A DNA stretch of 50,852 nt, taken from NCBI GenBank assembly GCA_025457885.1, contig JALOTN010000003.1, forward strand, positions 1 through 50,852. Reading direction: 5' to 3'. The translations under genes were made by a program, and so were the position numbers. The stretch comes from Thermoplasmatota archaeon (GTDB lineage: Archaea; Thermoplasmatota; E2; DHVEG-1). Positions 26,176 to 38,546 of the stretch are shown here, piece after piece. Under the pieces are notes generated by a model, which worked only from the letters and a program-made list of their open reading frames with translations, was not told the DNA's origin and did no database searches. Position 1 is the stretch's first letter. Each line of letters begins with the position of its first letter.

Positions 26176-26637
26176 CTAGGTGTTTTTCAACTCCTCCAGC
26201 ACGAGGTTGACTGCTTTTGGCACTGCAGAGGCAACCGTACTGCTCAGGTGTTCCCCAAACTCATAGGTATTGTCCACTGTGATACCGATTAAGATGATTG
26301 ATGACGGTAGCTGTGGTTCTTTGAGCTGCTCAGCCAATTGTAATGCCTCCGATAATGAAACATCATGGGGGTTACAGGAATGAACCGTTGGCAAATCAGT
26401 TAGCATGAAACGTTTGACTTCCCCCGGATGGCTTCCCATTTGTTTCACCGCATCTATTAATATGACTTTTTCATAGCCGCGGATGAGATCAAGCAGGTTC
26501 ATCCCCCCAGTCATCGCGGTCTCCAAAGTAACTTTTGGGTTCGTGAGACGCTCTCGGAGAGCTTCGAGGACATGAAGCCCGACGCCATCATCCTGCAGGA
26601 TGGGGTTGCCGACTCCAAGGACGATTGTTTTTGTCAT
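26176..26637 (-). CDS. Hydrogenase maturation protease
   Basis: 153 residues with the start VLGVGNPILQDDGVGLHVLEAL, which contains the first nickel-sensing acidic residue, then a MNLLDLIRGYEKVILIDAV segment with the second and a CNPHDVSLSEALQLA segment with the His ligand. These are the HycI/HyaD/HoxW features. The enzyme cuts the C-terminal peptide from the NiFe large subunit after nickel insertion. Being directly downstream of mvhA (6 bases), it is presumably dedicated to that subunit. Confidence 0.92.
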   Translation of the reverse strand: MTKTIVLGVGNPILQDDGVGLHVLEALRERLTNPKVTLETAMTGGMNLLDLIRGYEKVILIDAVKQMGSHPGEVKRFMLTDLPTVHSCNPHDVSLSEALQLAEQLKEPQLPSSIILIGITVDNTYEFGEHLSSTVASAVPKAVNLVLEELKNT

Positions 26638-26643
26638 AGTCTC

Positions 26644-28101
26644 CTAAGGCTGTGAGAATGTTTTATACAGTTTTCTTCGATGGTCGTAAATATTCACCGT
26701 CATCGGAAGACCCCCTGGAAGAGTATGGGTCGCGCATCCAAAACAGGGATCATATGCACGAAACGCCATCTCCACCTTGTTCAGCAGTCCCTCTGTGACG
26801 TGTCCTTTGTGGATGACCCCTTTTGCTGCATCCCGCACAGACATAGTGATTGCTCCAGCGTTGTTCGTTGTTGCGACAATCATATTTGCTTTCTCTATCA
26901 ATCCTTTCTTATCGACATGATAATGATGAATCAGGGTACCTCGTGCTGCCTCCACAACCCCGATTCCTTCCCCGGGGGTTCCCACAGGATTCCGGATATG
27001 AGTCGAGGTGATGTCTGCATCATCGATGAGTTCTTTGGCTCGCTCGGTCGCGTACAGCAGTTCTATGAGACGAGCCCAATGGAACGCGAGAGTGGAGTTC
27101 ACTGGTTTTCCCCCTAACGTATCCATCATACGTTTGTATTCCTTCTCCGCTTGGGGGGTCGCCATCCCATCAGCCGCGTTCAATCGGCCAAGGGGACCGA
27201 CACGATAAATGCCGCTGGTCTTCCCATCGGTCAGACCGTTCCATCCGACGGATTTCAGGTAGGGGTATTTCATGTAGCTCCATTCCTCAACTAACTCTGC
27301 AATGTGTTTTGTATAGTCCTTCACGTCGAATTTCTCCAATTCCTGTGCCTCTTGGTCCGTGACACGAATCAGTCCGTCGTAGAAATTCACTTTGTTGTAT
27401 TTGTCGACTAAACCCATGTTGTAGGTCTTCAAGGTATAGGCATCTGATTGGATCAAGTCCACATAGGTTTTGTTTTTCAAGACGATATCCTCAAACAGGT
27501 TCAGGGTGAATTTTGCAAACGTATGACAGGATGCGACCATGTTTTTGATTTCAACGACTTCTTCTTTTGAAAGGCCTTTGGACACACCACCCGGAAGTCC
27601 ACAGACCGGATGGGTCGCTTTCCCACCAAGGATCGCAGTGATCTTCTGCCCGTACGCCCGATGTTTAATGACGTCCTTTGCCACATCAAGCCCGGCTTTT
27701 TCAATAACCCCCAGGATGTTCCGTTTGGCCGCTGGTGCCTCTGGTCCAACGACGAAATCAGGACCACCAAGGAAATAGAAATGAAGAATATGATCATAGA
27801 TGATATACCCAGTGTACAAGAGCTCTCGGAGTTTCTTTGCTGCTGCAGGTGGGTCGACATGGAAAGCTGCATCTAATGCTTTGGTGGCTGCGAAATGATG
27901 GGCGACGGGGCAGACACCACAGATACGGGAGGTGATCTGAGGCATATCCTCTGCACGGCGTCCTTCTGCGAATTTCTCAAATCCTCGCAGTTCTGGGATT
28001 TGCAGGTACGCGTTTTCGACGTCGCCGTGGTCATTGAGGAAGATGTTGATCTTCCCATGGCCTTCTAACCGCGTGATCGGATCGATGGTGATGGTTTTCA
28101 T
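26644..28101 (-). CDS. mvhA: F420-non-reducing NiFe hydrogenase large subunit
   Basis: 485 residues. The L1 nickel-binding motif is RICGVCPVAHH with C61 and C64, and the L2 motif is DPCFGCATH with C453, C456 and H459. The last 26 residues after H459 are the expected removable C-terminal peptide, matching the protease gene downstream. The N-terminal TRLEGHGKI and the order of motifs place it in group 3 (Mvh-type, cytoplasmic). Its ATG overlaps the mvhG stop by four bases. Confidence 0.96.
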   Translation of the reverse strand: MKTITIDPITRLEGHGKINIFLNDHGDVENAYLQIPELRGFEKFAEGRRAEDMPQITSRICGVCPVAHHFAATKALDAAFHVDPPAAAKKLRELLYTGYIIYDHILHFYFLGGPDFVVGPEAPAAKRNILGVIEKAGLDVAKDVIKHRAYGQKITAILGGKATHPVCGLPGGVSKGLSKEEVVEIKNMVASCHTFAKFTLNLFEDIVLKNKTYVDLIQSDAYTLKTYNMGLVDKYNKVNFYDGLIRVTDQEAQELEKFDVKDYTKHIAELVEEWSYMKYPYLKSVGWNGLTDGKTSGIYRVGPLGRLNAADGMATPQAEKEYKRMMDTLGGKPVNSTLAFHWARLIELLYATERAKELIDDADITSTHIRNPVGTPGEGIGVVEAARGTLIHHYHVDKKGLIEKANMIVATTNNAGAITMSVRDAAKGVIHKGHVTEGLLNKVEMAFRAYDPCFGCATHTLPGGLPMTVNIYDHRRKLYKTFSQP

Positions 28102-29096
28102 TTCATCACCCTCCGTTTCAGCAAGGAATCCGCCAGGGTGTATTTGTAGAAAGTACCGACCACATCAGGGATCTTTTCAATAAGAGCGTCCACCTCTTTG
28201 TCACTCATGCTTTGTTCCGTCTCAACACCTAAGATGGAGGCAAGAGCGGAAATCATGCTTGCGCCCTGATCAAGGGCATTGGGGAGGATCCCTTGGCAAC
28301 CGGTGCAGGGCATGTTGCCTTCCATGCATCGTCCATGACATCCAGCGCGGGTCGCTGGACCCATGCAGATGACGCCTTGCTCAAGGAAACATTTATCCTC
28401 TATTTTTTCTAGCTCATAGATGCGTTTAACAGTCTGAATCTTTTTATCAGAGAGTTTAAAGCGACATTCATCGCAGACGGCTTTCAAGGGTGCCAGCACC
28501 GATCCTTTCGAGGGTAGTTTTCCTTCGACGATTGCATTGAACGCATCCAGGATTAACCAGGGTGGCGGAGGGCAGCCTGGGATGAAATAATCAACATCAA
28601 CCACCAGATGAAGTGGTTTAACGGTATCATAAAACTCAGGGAGGGTCAAGTCCCCTTCCTTTACCTTCGTCATAGGTTTTGGGACAAGTTTCTTTGGGTT
28701 TTCAGTCGAGGGATTCTCATGATATACTGTTTTGAAGACTTCTTCCCGATTCGCCATGTTGGCAAGTCCAGGAACTCCCCCACTCATGGCACAAGCACCA
28801 AAGGAGATCAGGACTTTGGATTTCTTTCGGAGAAGCTTTGCAAGATGCTCCTGCTCTGAGTTCCGGATACCACCATTGAAAAAACAGACATCGATACTGC
28901 TGTCCTGCATTGCCTCGATATCCTTGTATTTCGTGTCAACCGCGACCGGCCAGAACACGATGTCAGCAGCAGCAGTCAGATCGAGGATTTTCTCGTCAAT
29001 ATCAAGCATCCCAATCTCACAACCACCACAGCTGGCAGCCCAATACAGAGCGATTTGCAGTTTCTTACCTGATTCTTTCTTCTTATCTGTCGACAT
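28098..29096 (-). CDS. mvhG: F420-non-reducing NiFe hydrogenase small subunit
   Basis: 332 residues from the ATG at 29096, preferred because ggag lies 6 bases upstream; the frame is open to a TTG at 29108. The N-terminal WAASCGGCEIGMLDI has the proximal-cluster pair C23/C26, FGACAMSGGVPG and FIPGCPPPPWLI follow, and the C-terminal half has CDECRFKLSD, CMGPATRAGCHGRCMEGNMPCTGC for further [4Fe-4S] clusters. No twin-arginine signal is present, so the enzyme is cytoplasmic. It begins the operon. Confidence 0.95.
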   Translation of the reverse strand: MSTDKKKESGKKLQIALYWAASCGGCEIGMLDIDEKILDLTAAADIVFWPVAVDTKYKDIEAMQDSSIDVCFFNGGIRNSEQEHLAKLLRKKSKVLISFGACAMSGGVPGLANMANREEVFKTVYHENPSTENPKKLVPKPMTKVKEGDLTLPEFYDTVKPLHLVVDVDYFIPGCPPPPWLILDAFNAIVEGKLPSKGSVLAPLKAVCDECRFKLSDKKIQTVKRIYELEKIEDKCFLEQGVICMGPATRAGCHGRCMEGNMPCTGCQGILPNALDQGASMISALASILGVETEQSMSDKEVDALIEKIPDVVGTFYKYTLADSLLKRRVMK

Positions 29097-29213
29097 GCTC
29101 ATCTCCAAGATAAATCTGATTTCAGACCGATTTTTTCTTATGAACCCTCAGGGTGTTGTCGAAGAGCTCCCCCACAAGAGAGACACCTGGTGTGTTGATG
29201 TAAATACTGAAGA

Positions 29214-29223
29214 GATATATGTG
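29214..29223 (-). promoter_or_regulatory. Candidate TATA box for the hydrogenase operon
   Basis: On the minus strand this reads cacatatatc, about 120 bases upstream of the mvhG ATG, which would give a leader of roughly 90-95 bases. It lies in the 200-base gap between divergent genes. Position and AT content are the only support. Confidence 0.3.
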
Positions 29224-29296
29224 TTTAACTGTACAAAAATGTCATTGAAAGAAGAGAACCTTTTTACCTCTCTGATGGTTTCTCCCTTGGTTACTT

Positions 29297-30331
29297 ATGA
29301 AACAAGCAATCGTCTATCACGAGGACTATAACAAATACGACCTGGGCGTTGACCATCCCCTCATAGGAGATAAACCAAAAAAAATAATGGCTTACCTGAA
29401 AGACAAAAGTTTATTGTCTGAGTTTCAGGTATTCACCCCAAAAAAGGCTACGGAGACGGATCTCCTCAAAGTGCATACAACCCCCTATGTGGAGCATATT
29501 AAGAAACTCAGTGAGACCGGCGGGTGGCTCTCCGAGGATACCCCTGCTCCGAAAGGTATCTTTGAGATTGCGAGTCTTGCTGCTGGTGGAAGCATCTGTG
29601 CAGGGGAGAAACTTTTCGAAGGATTCCAAATCGCTGTCAATCCCCTTGGTGGTTTTCATCATGCCAGCAAAGGACATTCCTCAGGCTTTTGCTTTTTCAA
29701 CGACATTGCGATCGCCATCGAATTCCTCCGAGAACATCATCATTTGAAACGATTCATGATCATCGATGTAGATGTCCACCATGGCAACGGTACCCAAGAT
29801 ATCTATATTGATGACCATAGTGTGCTCAACCTCTCATTCCATCAAGACGGTCGTACACTCTACCCAGGGACTGGCGGTGTCGAGACCCTTGGTCGGGAAG
29901 ACGCCGCTGGATACACCATTAATCTACCATTCCCTCCAGGCACGGGAGGCGAGAGCTATCTGAAGGCGTTTAAAGAAATCGTCCCCCCGGTCACTCGACA
30001 ATTCAAACCAGACATTATTGTATATCAATCTGGAGTTGATACCCATCATGTCGATCCCCTTGCTGATTTAAATCTCACCTACCAGACGTATTACCATCTC
30101 GCCAAACAAGTCGCAGACCTCTCCAGGAATACCTGCGATAAACTCCTCGTCCTTTTGGGGGGCGGTTATAATAGTGTGGCCTGTATCAAATCATATTATA
30201 ATGTCATCTGCGGTCTACTCGGGAAACAAGACTACCTGGAAGAAGGGGATATACCAGATACAGACCCTGAAGCAGTTAGACACGTTATTTCCCAGCTGAA
30301 AACATCGCTTAGTGAGTATTGGACATTGTAA
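29297..30331 (+). CDS. Histone-deacetylase-family (AcuC/HdaH-like) deacetylase
   Basis: 344 residues. The zinc/charge-relay core is intact: GGFHHASKGHSSGFCFFNDIAIA, MIIDVDVHHGNGTQDIY, and VYQSGVDTHHVDPLADLNLT, followed by VLLGGGYNS. Members deacetylate acetyl-lysine in proteins or small acetylated amines. Bacterial AcuC reactivates acetyl-CoA synthetase. The gene stands directly upstream of PFOR and the acetate-CoA ligase/GNAT fusion, on the same strand, which makes acetyl-lysine control of that node a reasonable inference. Its promoter is weak by sequence. Confidence 0.9.
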   Translation: MKQAIVYHEDYNKYDLGVDHPLIGDKPKKIMAYLKDKSLLSEFQVFTPKKATETDLLKVHTTPYVEHIKKLSETGGWLSEDTPAPKGIFEIASLAAGGSICAGEKLFEGFQIAVNPLGGFHHASKGHSSGFCFFNDIAIAIEFLREHHHLKRFMIIDVDVHHGNGTQDIYIDDHSVLNLSFHQDGRTLYPGTGGVETLGREDAAGYTINLPFPPGTGGESYLKAFKEIVPPVTRQFKPDIIVYQSGVDTHHVDPLADLNLTYQTYYHLAKQVADLSRNTCDKLLVLLGGGYNSVACIKSYYNVICGLLGKQDYLEEGDIPDTDPEAVRHVISQLKTSLSEYWTL

Positions 30332-30346
30332 CATTTCTCCTGATAA

Positions 30347-33994
<3,648 letters not shown>

Positions 33995-33998
33995 TATT

Positions 33999-34036
33999 AA
34001 AAAGGGCATTTTTCCCTTTTTTTCTTTCCTTTTTTT
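33999..34036 (+). terminator. Hairpin plus T-tract terminator after PFOR
   Basis: AAAAAGGG at 33999-34006 pairs with CCCTTTTT at 34014-34021 across a 7-base loop. T-runs then continue to 34036. It separates PFOR from the ligase gene, which has its own TATA element. Confidence 0.65.
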
Positions 34037-34067
34037 CGTTATAAATCCTCCTTTTAGAGGACGATAG

Positions 34068-34078
34068 CTATATATAAT
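34068..34078 (+). promoter_or_regulatory. TATA box for the acetate-CoA ligase gene
   Basis: The sequence ctatatataat stands 57 bases before the ATG at 34135. The predicted leader begins near 34098 and may include part of a small GGGC/GCCC hairpin (34093-34106). Confidence 0.5.
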
Positions 34079-34134
34079 TGTCTCAGGTTTCGGGGCTACG
34101 GTGCCCTACAAAGATTTATATGGAGGGAAGATCA

Positions 34135-36927
34135 ATGAATGGTGCAAAACTAGATAAAATTTTCAAACCAAAAAGTATCGCAGTTATCGGTGCAAGTGAT
34201 TCCATTGGCACTGCAGGATATCGAATTTTCCGTAACCTGATCGGGTCTGGATATGAAGGCGTTGTGTTCCCGGTGAACACCAAACGAGAAAGCGTCCAAG
34301 GGGTACAAGCCTATCCATCCATCAATGATGTTCCAAAGGTTGTGGATCTTGCTATTGTTGTGACACCCGCAAGTGTCGTCTGTGACATCGTCGAACAATG
34401 TGGCATCCGAGGTATCAAGGGTATTCTCATTATCTCCGCTGGGTTCAAAGAAATCGGACCTGAGGGAGTCGCCCGGGAACAACGATTACTCGAACTGAAG
34501 AAGAAATATGAGCTTAGTATCGTCGGTCCCAACTGCGTCGGATTCATCATGCCCTACTTGAACCTGAACTCCACTTTCGCTGGCTCGATGCCTGCGAAAG
34601 GCTCTATCGCGCTCCTCTCCCAAAGTGGTGCGGTCTGTGGTGCTATCCTTGATTGGGCAGCAGCCGCCAACGTCGGGTTCAGCGCGTTCGTCTCCGTCGG
34701 CTCTATGCTGGATGTCGATTTCGGTGACCTCATCGATTATTTCGGGATGGACATCCACACCAGAAGCATCGTTCTCTATATCGAGTCTATTACAGAGGCA
34801 CGTAAGTTCATGAGTGCGACCAAGGCCTTTGCACGAGCAAAACCTATCATCGTCATTAAATCCGGACGGTTCAAAGAAGGAGCAAAAGCAGCCTCCTCTC
34901 ATACGGGTGCCTTAGCTGGAGAGGACACCATTTATGAAGCCGCATTCCGACGATCCGGTGTCGTCAGAGTCATGGATATCATGGATTTATTCAACTGCTC
35001 CTCGATTCTTGCCAAACAACCCCGCCCCATGGGACCGAACATCGCGATTGTGACCAACGCAGGAGGCCCTGGTGTTCTCGCTACTGACTCCATCATTGAG
35101 AAAGGGGGCAAACTAGCCACCTTATCCCCGGAGACCATTGAGAAACTCAATAAAGTCTTACCAACCCATTGGAGCCATGCCAACCCCGTGGATATCATCG
35201 GGGATGGTGATGAAGACCGCTATCAGAAAGCAATCGAAATCTGTCTGGAGGACAAAAACATCGATGGTCTGTTGATCTTGTGTGTCCCCCAGGTCATGGC
35301 GGACCCTAAGAAGCTCGCAGACCGGCTCATTGATATCGCTCGTAAATCAACAAAACCGATTCTCACCTCCCTTATTGGAGAAGCAACCGTGGCTCATGCC
35401 AGGGAGATCCTCAACAGTAACAATATCCCAACCTATGCGTCACCAGATGAGGCGGTCGAATCCTACATGTATCTGTATCATTATGAGCGACACCTTGCTC
35501 AACTCTACGATACCCCTGTGGAACTTAATATTCAGACCCCAGCGCATACTGATATCATTAAAAGAATCCTTTCAGTCGCCGCGGAAGAAAAAAGAACCTT
35601 ACTTAATGAAAGCGAAGCAAAAACATTCCTTGAACTCTACGGGATAAAAACAACCACTCCTATCATCGCTGAAAACGAGGAAAAAGCAGTCAAAGCCGCA
35701 GAGAAGCTAGGTTATCCGATTGTCATGAAAATTCTCTCACCACAGATTAACCATAAAAGCGATGTGGGCGGCGTAGTCCTAGACCTGCGCTGCGGAGATG
35801 ATGTGAAAACAACGTTCCGTGAGATGACCAAACGAGCCAAAGAAAAAGTCCCAAACGCGAACATCCTGGGTGTCACGATTCAGAAACAAGTGAAAAGCTA
35901 TGGATACGAACTCATCCTTGGGTCAAAAAAAGACCCGGTGTTCGGCTCTGTCATACTGTTTGGATTAGGAGGAATCTACACTGAACTCTTCAAAGACCGC
36001 GCGATTGGATTCCCACCCCTTAACCAGACGTTAGCGCAACGAATCATCGAAAAAACCAAAGCCTCAGATCTTCTCAAAGGGTTCCGGAACATTCCCCCCG
36101 TGGACATGAAGAAAGTCGAGGAGACCATGATTAAGTTCTCTCAGATGCTCATCGATCACCCGGAGATAAAGGAAGTTGACATTAACCCTTTAATCCCCCA
36201 GGGAAATGATCTAATCGCAGTGGATGCTCGTATCATCCTTGACCCAGAACCAGACAAACACCCCCACCTGATCATCACCCCATATCCAACCAAATACATG
36301 AAGAACATCACCTTAAAAGACGGACAGAAAATCCTCCTGCGTCCCATCAAACCAGAGGATGAGAACATGTGGCTGGAGATGTTTAAGACGTTCTCTGAGG
36401 AAACCGTTCGGTTCCGATTCTTCCGCATCATCAAAGATACACCCCATGAGGTCCGCACTCGCTACTGTAACATCGATTACGACCGGGAGATGGGAATCGT
36501 CGCAGAAATCGAAAAAGACGGTAAAAAACAACTCCTCGGTGTCTCTCGGTTGATACAAGACCCTGCTCGACCTGATGAAGCAGAGTTCGCCATCGTTGTC
36601 TCCGATGAATGCCAACGACAAGGACTCGGCTCTGAGTTCCTTGATTTCCTCATAGAGTTTGCTGAGGATAAGAAACTCTCCAAGATCAACGGTGTTGTAT
36701 TAAAGGATAATTACCCGATGATCGCCTTATGTCGCGAGAAAGGCTTCCGGTTCTCCGAAGGAGACCCCGGGGAGTACAAGGTCGAATACGACCTGCTCCT
36801 CCTTGATGAAGGGCTCTCCGATGGAACCCTGGAGAGCGGCAAGAAGATTAGCGACGCTAATGAGAAAAACGATGGGAAAACAACAAAAAAAAACCCTAAA
36901 AAAACAGTTCATCTAGAAAAACCATAG
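34135..36927 (+). CDS. acd: Bifunctional ADP-forming acetate-CoA ligase / GNAT acetyltransferase
   Basis: 930 residues from ATG 34135, which has ggagg 8 bases upstream (an upstream ORF start at 34078 lies in the TATA box). Residues 1-460 are the CoA-ligase alpha domain (SIAVIGASDSIGTAGYRIF; phospho-His H256 in SSHTGALAGED). About 480-705 are the ATP-grasp beta domain (LGYPIVMKILSPQINHKSDVGG). About 725-890 are a GNAT domain (LLRPIKPEDE, EFAIVVSDECQRQGLGSEFL). A charged tail follows. The ligase makes acetate and ATP from acetyl-CoA, ADP and phosphate. The GNAT domain is of the Pat type that acetylates lysines. Confidence 0.93.
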   Translation: MNGAKLDKIFKPKSIAVIGASDSIGTAGYRIFRNLIGSGYEGVVFPVNTKRESVQGVQAYPSINDVPKVVDLAIVVTPASVVCDIVEQCGIRGIKGILIISAGFKEIGPEGVAREQRLLELKKKYELSIVGPNCVGFIMPYLNLNSTFAGSMPAKGSIALLSQSGAVCGAILDWAAAANVGFSAFVSVGSMLDVDFGDLIDYFGMDIHTRSIVLYIESITEARKFMSATKAFARAKPIIVIKSGRFKEGAKAASSHTGALAGEDTIYEAAFRRSGVVRVMDIMDLFNCSSILAKQPRPMGPNIAIVTNAGGPGVLATDSIIEKGGKLATLSPETIEKLNKVLPTHWSHANPVDIIGDGDEDRYQKAIEICLEDKNIDGLLILCVPQVMADPKKLADRLIDIARKSTKPILTSLIGEATVAHAREILNSNNIPTYASPDEAVESYMYLYHYERHLAQLYDTPVELNIQTPAHTDIIKRILSVAAEEKRTLLNESEAKTFLELYGIKTTTPIIAENEEKAVKAAEKLGYPIVMKILSPQINHKSDVGGVVLDLRCGDDVKTTFREMTKRAKEKVPNANILGVTIQKQVKSYGYELILGSKKDPVFGSVILFGLGGIYTELFKDRAIGFPPLNQTLAQRIIEKTKASDLLKGFRNIPPVDMKKVEETMIKFSQMLIDHPEIKEVDINPLIPQGNDLIAVDARIILDPEPDKHPHLIITPYPTKYMKNITLKDGQKILLRPIKPEDENMWLEMFKTFSEETVRFRFFRIIKDTPHEVRTRYCNIDYDREMGIVAEIEKDGKKQLLGVSRLIQDPARPDEAEFAIVVSDECQRQGLGSEFLDFLIEFAEDKKLSKINGVVLKDNYPMIALCREKGFRFSEGDPGEYKVEYDLLLLDEGLSDGTLESGKKISDANEKNDGKTTKKNPKKTVHLEKP

Positions 36928-36944
36928 AAGAAAAAGAGGGTTAT

Positions 36945-37025
36945 TTATTCCCCGTCGATGATGTTGACCCAGACGATTGGGATATCGTTTGGGACATTCT
37001 TCTTATTTTTTGTTTTTTTCTCCAT
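36945..37025 (-). CDS. 26-residue micro-ORF
   Basis: Starts MEKKTKNKKNVPNDIPIVW and ends VNIIDGE. Its ATG lies 4 bases after the stop of the 39-residue ORF, and gaggtg from the end of that ORF is placed 7 bases before the start. This suggests translational coupling. The basic N-terminus and the hydrophobic IPIVWVNII segment do not match a known family. It is a candidate only. Confidence 0.4.
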   Translation of the reverse strand: MEKKTKNKKNVPNDIPIVWVNIIDGE

Positions 37026-37029
37026 GTTC

Positions 37030-37149
37030 TTACACCTCTTTGAGTCGTAAGGCTAGGACGCGTGCTCGGTTCGCGACAACAAAGGATTTGGCGATAAATT
37101 CAACTTCGCTTGCTTCCTCGGGGCTTGAGACTTGACCAACGATCATCAT
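37030..37149 (-). CDS. 39-residue micro-ORF
   Basis: Reads MMIVGQVSSPEEASEVEFI, then AKSFVVANRARVLALRLKEV. gaggag lies about 9 bases before the ATG. The peptide has an acidic first half and a basic amphipathic helix at the end. It overlaps no other gene and stands in an otherwise gene-free 439-base gap. I do not recognise it. The strong ribosome site and the coupled second ORF support translation. Confidence 0.45.
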   Translation of the reverse strand: MMIVGQVSSPEEASEVEFIAKSFVVANRARVLALRLKEV

Positions 37150-37187
37150 TTTTTATCACTCCTCACTTCCCTATTTGGCGGTTTGCT

Positions 37188-37286
37188 TTAAAGCGTCTTG
37201 TTGTACACGAGATACCCAGGTTCTGTACGGTTCTTACCCGCAGAGGATTTCCTCCTTCGATGTACTGATTTGCTTCTATCTTCCAT
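37188..37286 (-). CDS. Possible 32-residue basic leader ORF
   Basis: Reads MEDRSKSVHRRRKSSAGKN and on to GYLVYNKTL. It lies upstream of the 39-residue ORF on the same strand, about 25 bases after the expected start point from the TATA element at 37332-37342. It has no ribosome site, so its translation is doubtful. It may be non-coding leader. Confidence 0.2.
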   Translation of the reverse strand: MEDRSKSVHRRRKSSAGKNRTEPGYLVYNKTL

Positions 37287-37331
37287 GTGAATTTTTCATT
37301 CAGGGGGAAACCAACATTTATTCATATCAAA

Positions 37332-37342
37332 AAATTTATATC
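37332..37342. promoter_or_regulatory. Shared, bidirectional TATA region
   Basis: The sequence aaatttatatc reads as a TATA box on both strands. In the + direction it sits about 30 bases before the phosphatase ATG at 37367, giving a leaderless message. In the - direction it would start the microORF transcript near 37311. Confidence 0.4.
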
Positions 37343-37366
37343 AACTCATGATATTTATTAGAAGAG

Positions 37367-38470
37367 ATGGACAATAAAACAACAAAACGATATACTCATG
37401 GATACCCACTGGTTCTCCTTATTCTTCTTCTTACCATCGGAGTGAACGGAACTGGGTCTGCTGTTTTTCTTATTAACCCCTATCCTCAACATCCCCAAGA
37501 TGATTCGATAACCATCTGCTGGACAACGAAACAACCGACAAGAGGTAATGAGGTACATTGGGGAGACAACCCAATTCTTGGTAATGTTACGAGAGAACCA
37601 GGTTTCTTTGCAAAAATACGGCATTCTGTCACCATTCATGGATTAGCCGCTGGCCACCACTATTTTTATAGGGTAATTTCTGACTCTTTTGAAAGCCCCG
37701 TCTATTCCTTATGGACAAAGATTCCTACCTCTGGACCAATCCGATTTGTGGTCTATGGAGATACACAAGGAGACTGGGATAACTGGCACATGGTCCAGGA
37801 AGTAGCCCGGGCAATAGAACAAGAAACCCCTCAGTTTGTGCTGAAAACCGGGGACTTTGTTGAGGATGGCTGGAACCTGACCCAGTGGATATCGTATTTT
37901 AATGCATCCCCGTTCCTCCACAACAGCACCATGTATCCTGTGCTTGGGAATCATGAGAAACCGAACTATTTGTATTATTCCTTCTTTATCCTTCCAGGTA
38001 ATGAACATTGGTACTCGTTTCAGAACGGACCTGTGTGTTTCATTGGTTTGAACTCGAATACACCAGATCGATACCGCCTTTCTCAGTATCTTTGGTTGTG
38101 TCATAAGTTACGGACCCATACGTCACCATTCACCATTGTCTTTTTCCATCATCCCTTGTACAGCTCTAGTAATCATGGGAACTCCACCTTCTTACAACAG
38201 ATCTGGGGGCCTGTCTTTGAACGCAATCAAGTGGATCTTGTATTCTCCGGTCATGACCATAACTATGAGCATAGCCTGGTCAACAATGTGACGTATATTG
38301 TGACGGGCGGTGGTGGTTCTTCCCTGTATGACAATGGGCATAGTCCCTGGACGGTGTACTCAGAGAAAACCTATCATTATTGTCTGCTTTCGGCAAATGC
38401 AACACTCTTGACCTTTGAGGCGAAGAAACCAACTGGTGTTGTTTTTGATTCGTTCTCCCTTCCAGACTGA
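37367..38470 (+). CDS. Secreted purple-acid-phosphatase-like metallophosphoesterase
   Basis: 367 residues. After an N-terminal hydrophobic segment (about 13-28, LVLLILLLTIGVNGTG), a fibronectin-type domain (about 33-118: TICWTTKQPTRGNEVHWG, HHYFYRV) precedes the catalytic domain. Metal ligands are in GDTQGDWDNW, LKTGDFVEDG, VLGNHEKPNY, FFHHPLY and SGHDHNYEHS. This is the five-motif order of calcineurin-like purple acid phosphatases. Several Asn-x-Ser/Thr sequons fit an extracellular location. It probably releases phosphate from organic esters outside the cell. Confidence 0.85.
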   Translation: MDNKTTKRYTHGYPLVLLILLLTIGVNGTGSAVFLINPYPQHPQDDSITICWTTKQPTRGNEVHWGDNPILGNVTREPGFFAKIRHSVTIHGLAAGHHYFYRVISDSFESPVYSLWTKIPTSGPIRFVVYGDTQGDWDNWHMVQEVARAIEQETPQFVLKTGDFVEDGWNLTQWISYFNASPFLHNSTMYPVLGNHEKPNYLYYSFFILPGNEHWYSFQNGPVCFIGLNSNTPDRYRLSQYLWLCHKLRTHTSPFTIVFFHHPLYSSSNHGNSTFLQQIWGPVFERNQVDLVFSGHDHNYEHSLVNNVTYIVTGGGGSSLYDNGHSPWTVYSEKTYHYCLLSANATLLTFEAKKPTGVVFDSFSLPD

Positions 38471-38546
38471 ACAGAACCCGTGGTTTCATCCTTTGAAATC
38501 AACTCATGATATCGCTTTATAACCAGGGTTTTGTTTATCGATTCCC

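Noticed and set aside
34093..34106. Small GGGC/GCCC hairpin in the leader of the acetate-CoA ligase gene as a possible riboswitch
   Set aside because: Only a 4-base stem with a 6-base loop. No extended conserved structure was seen.
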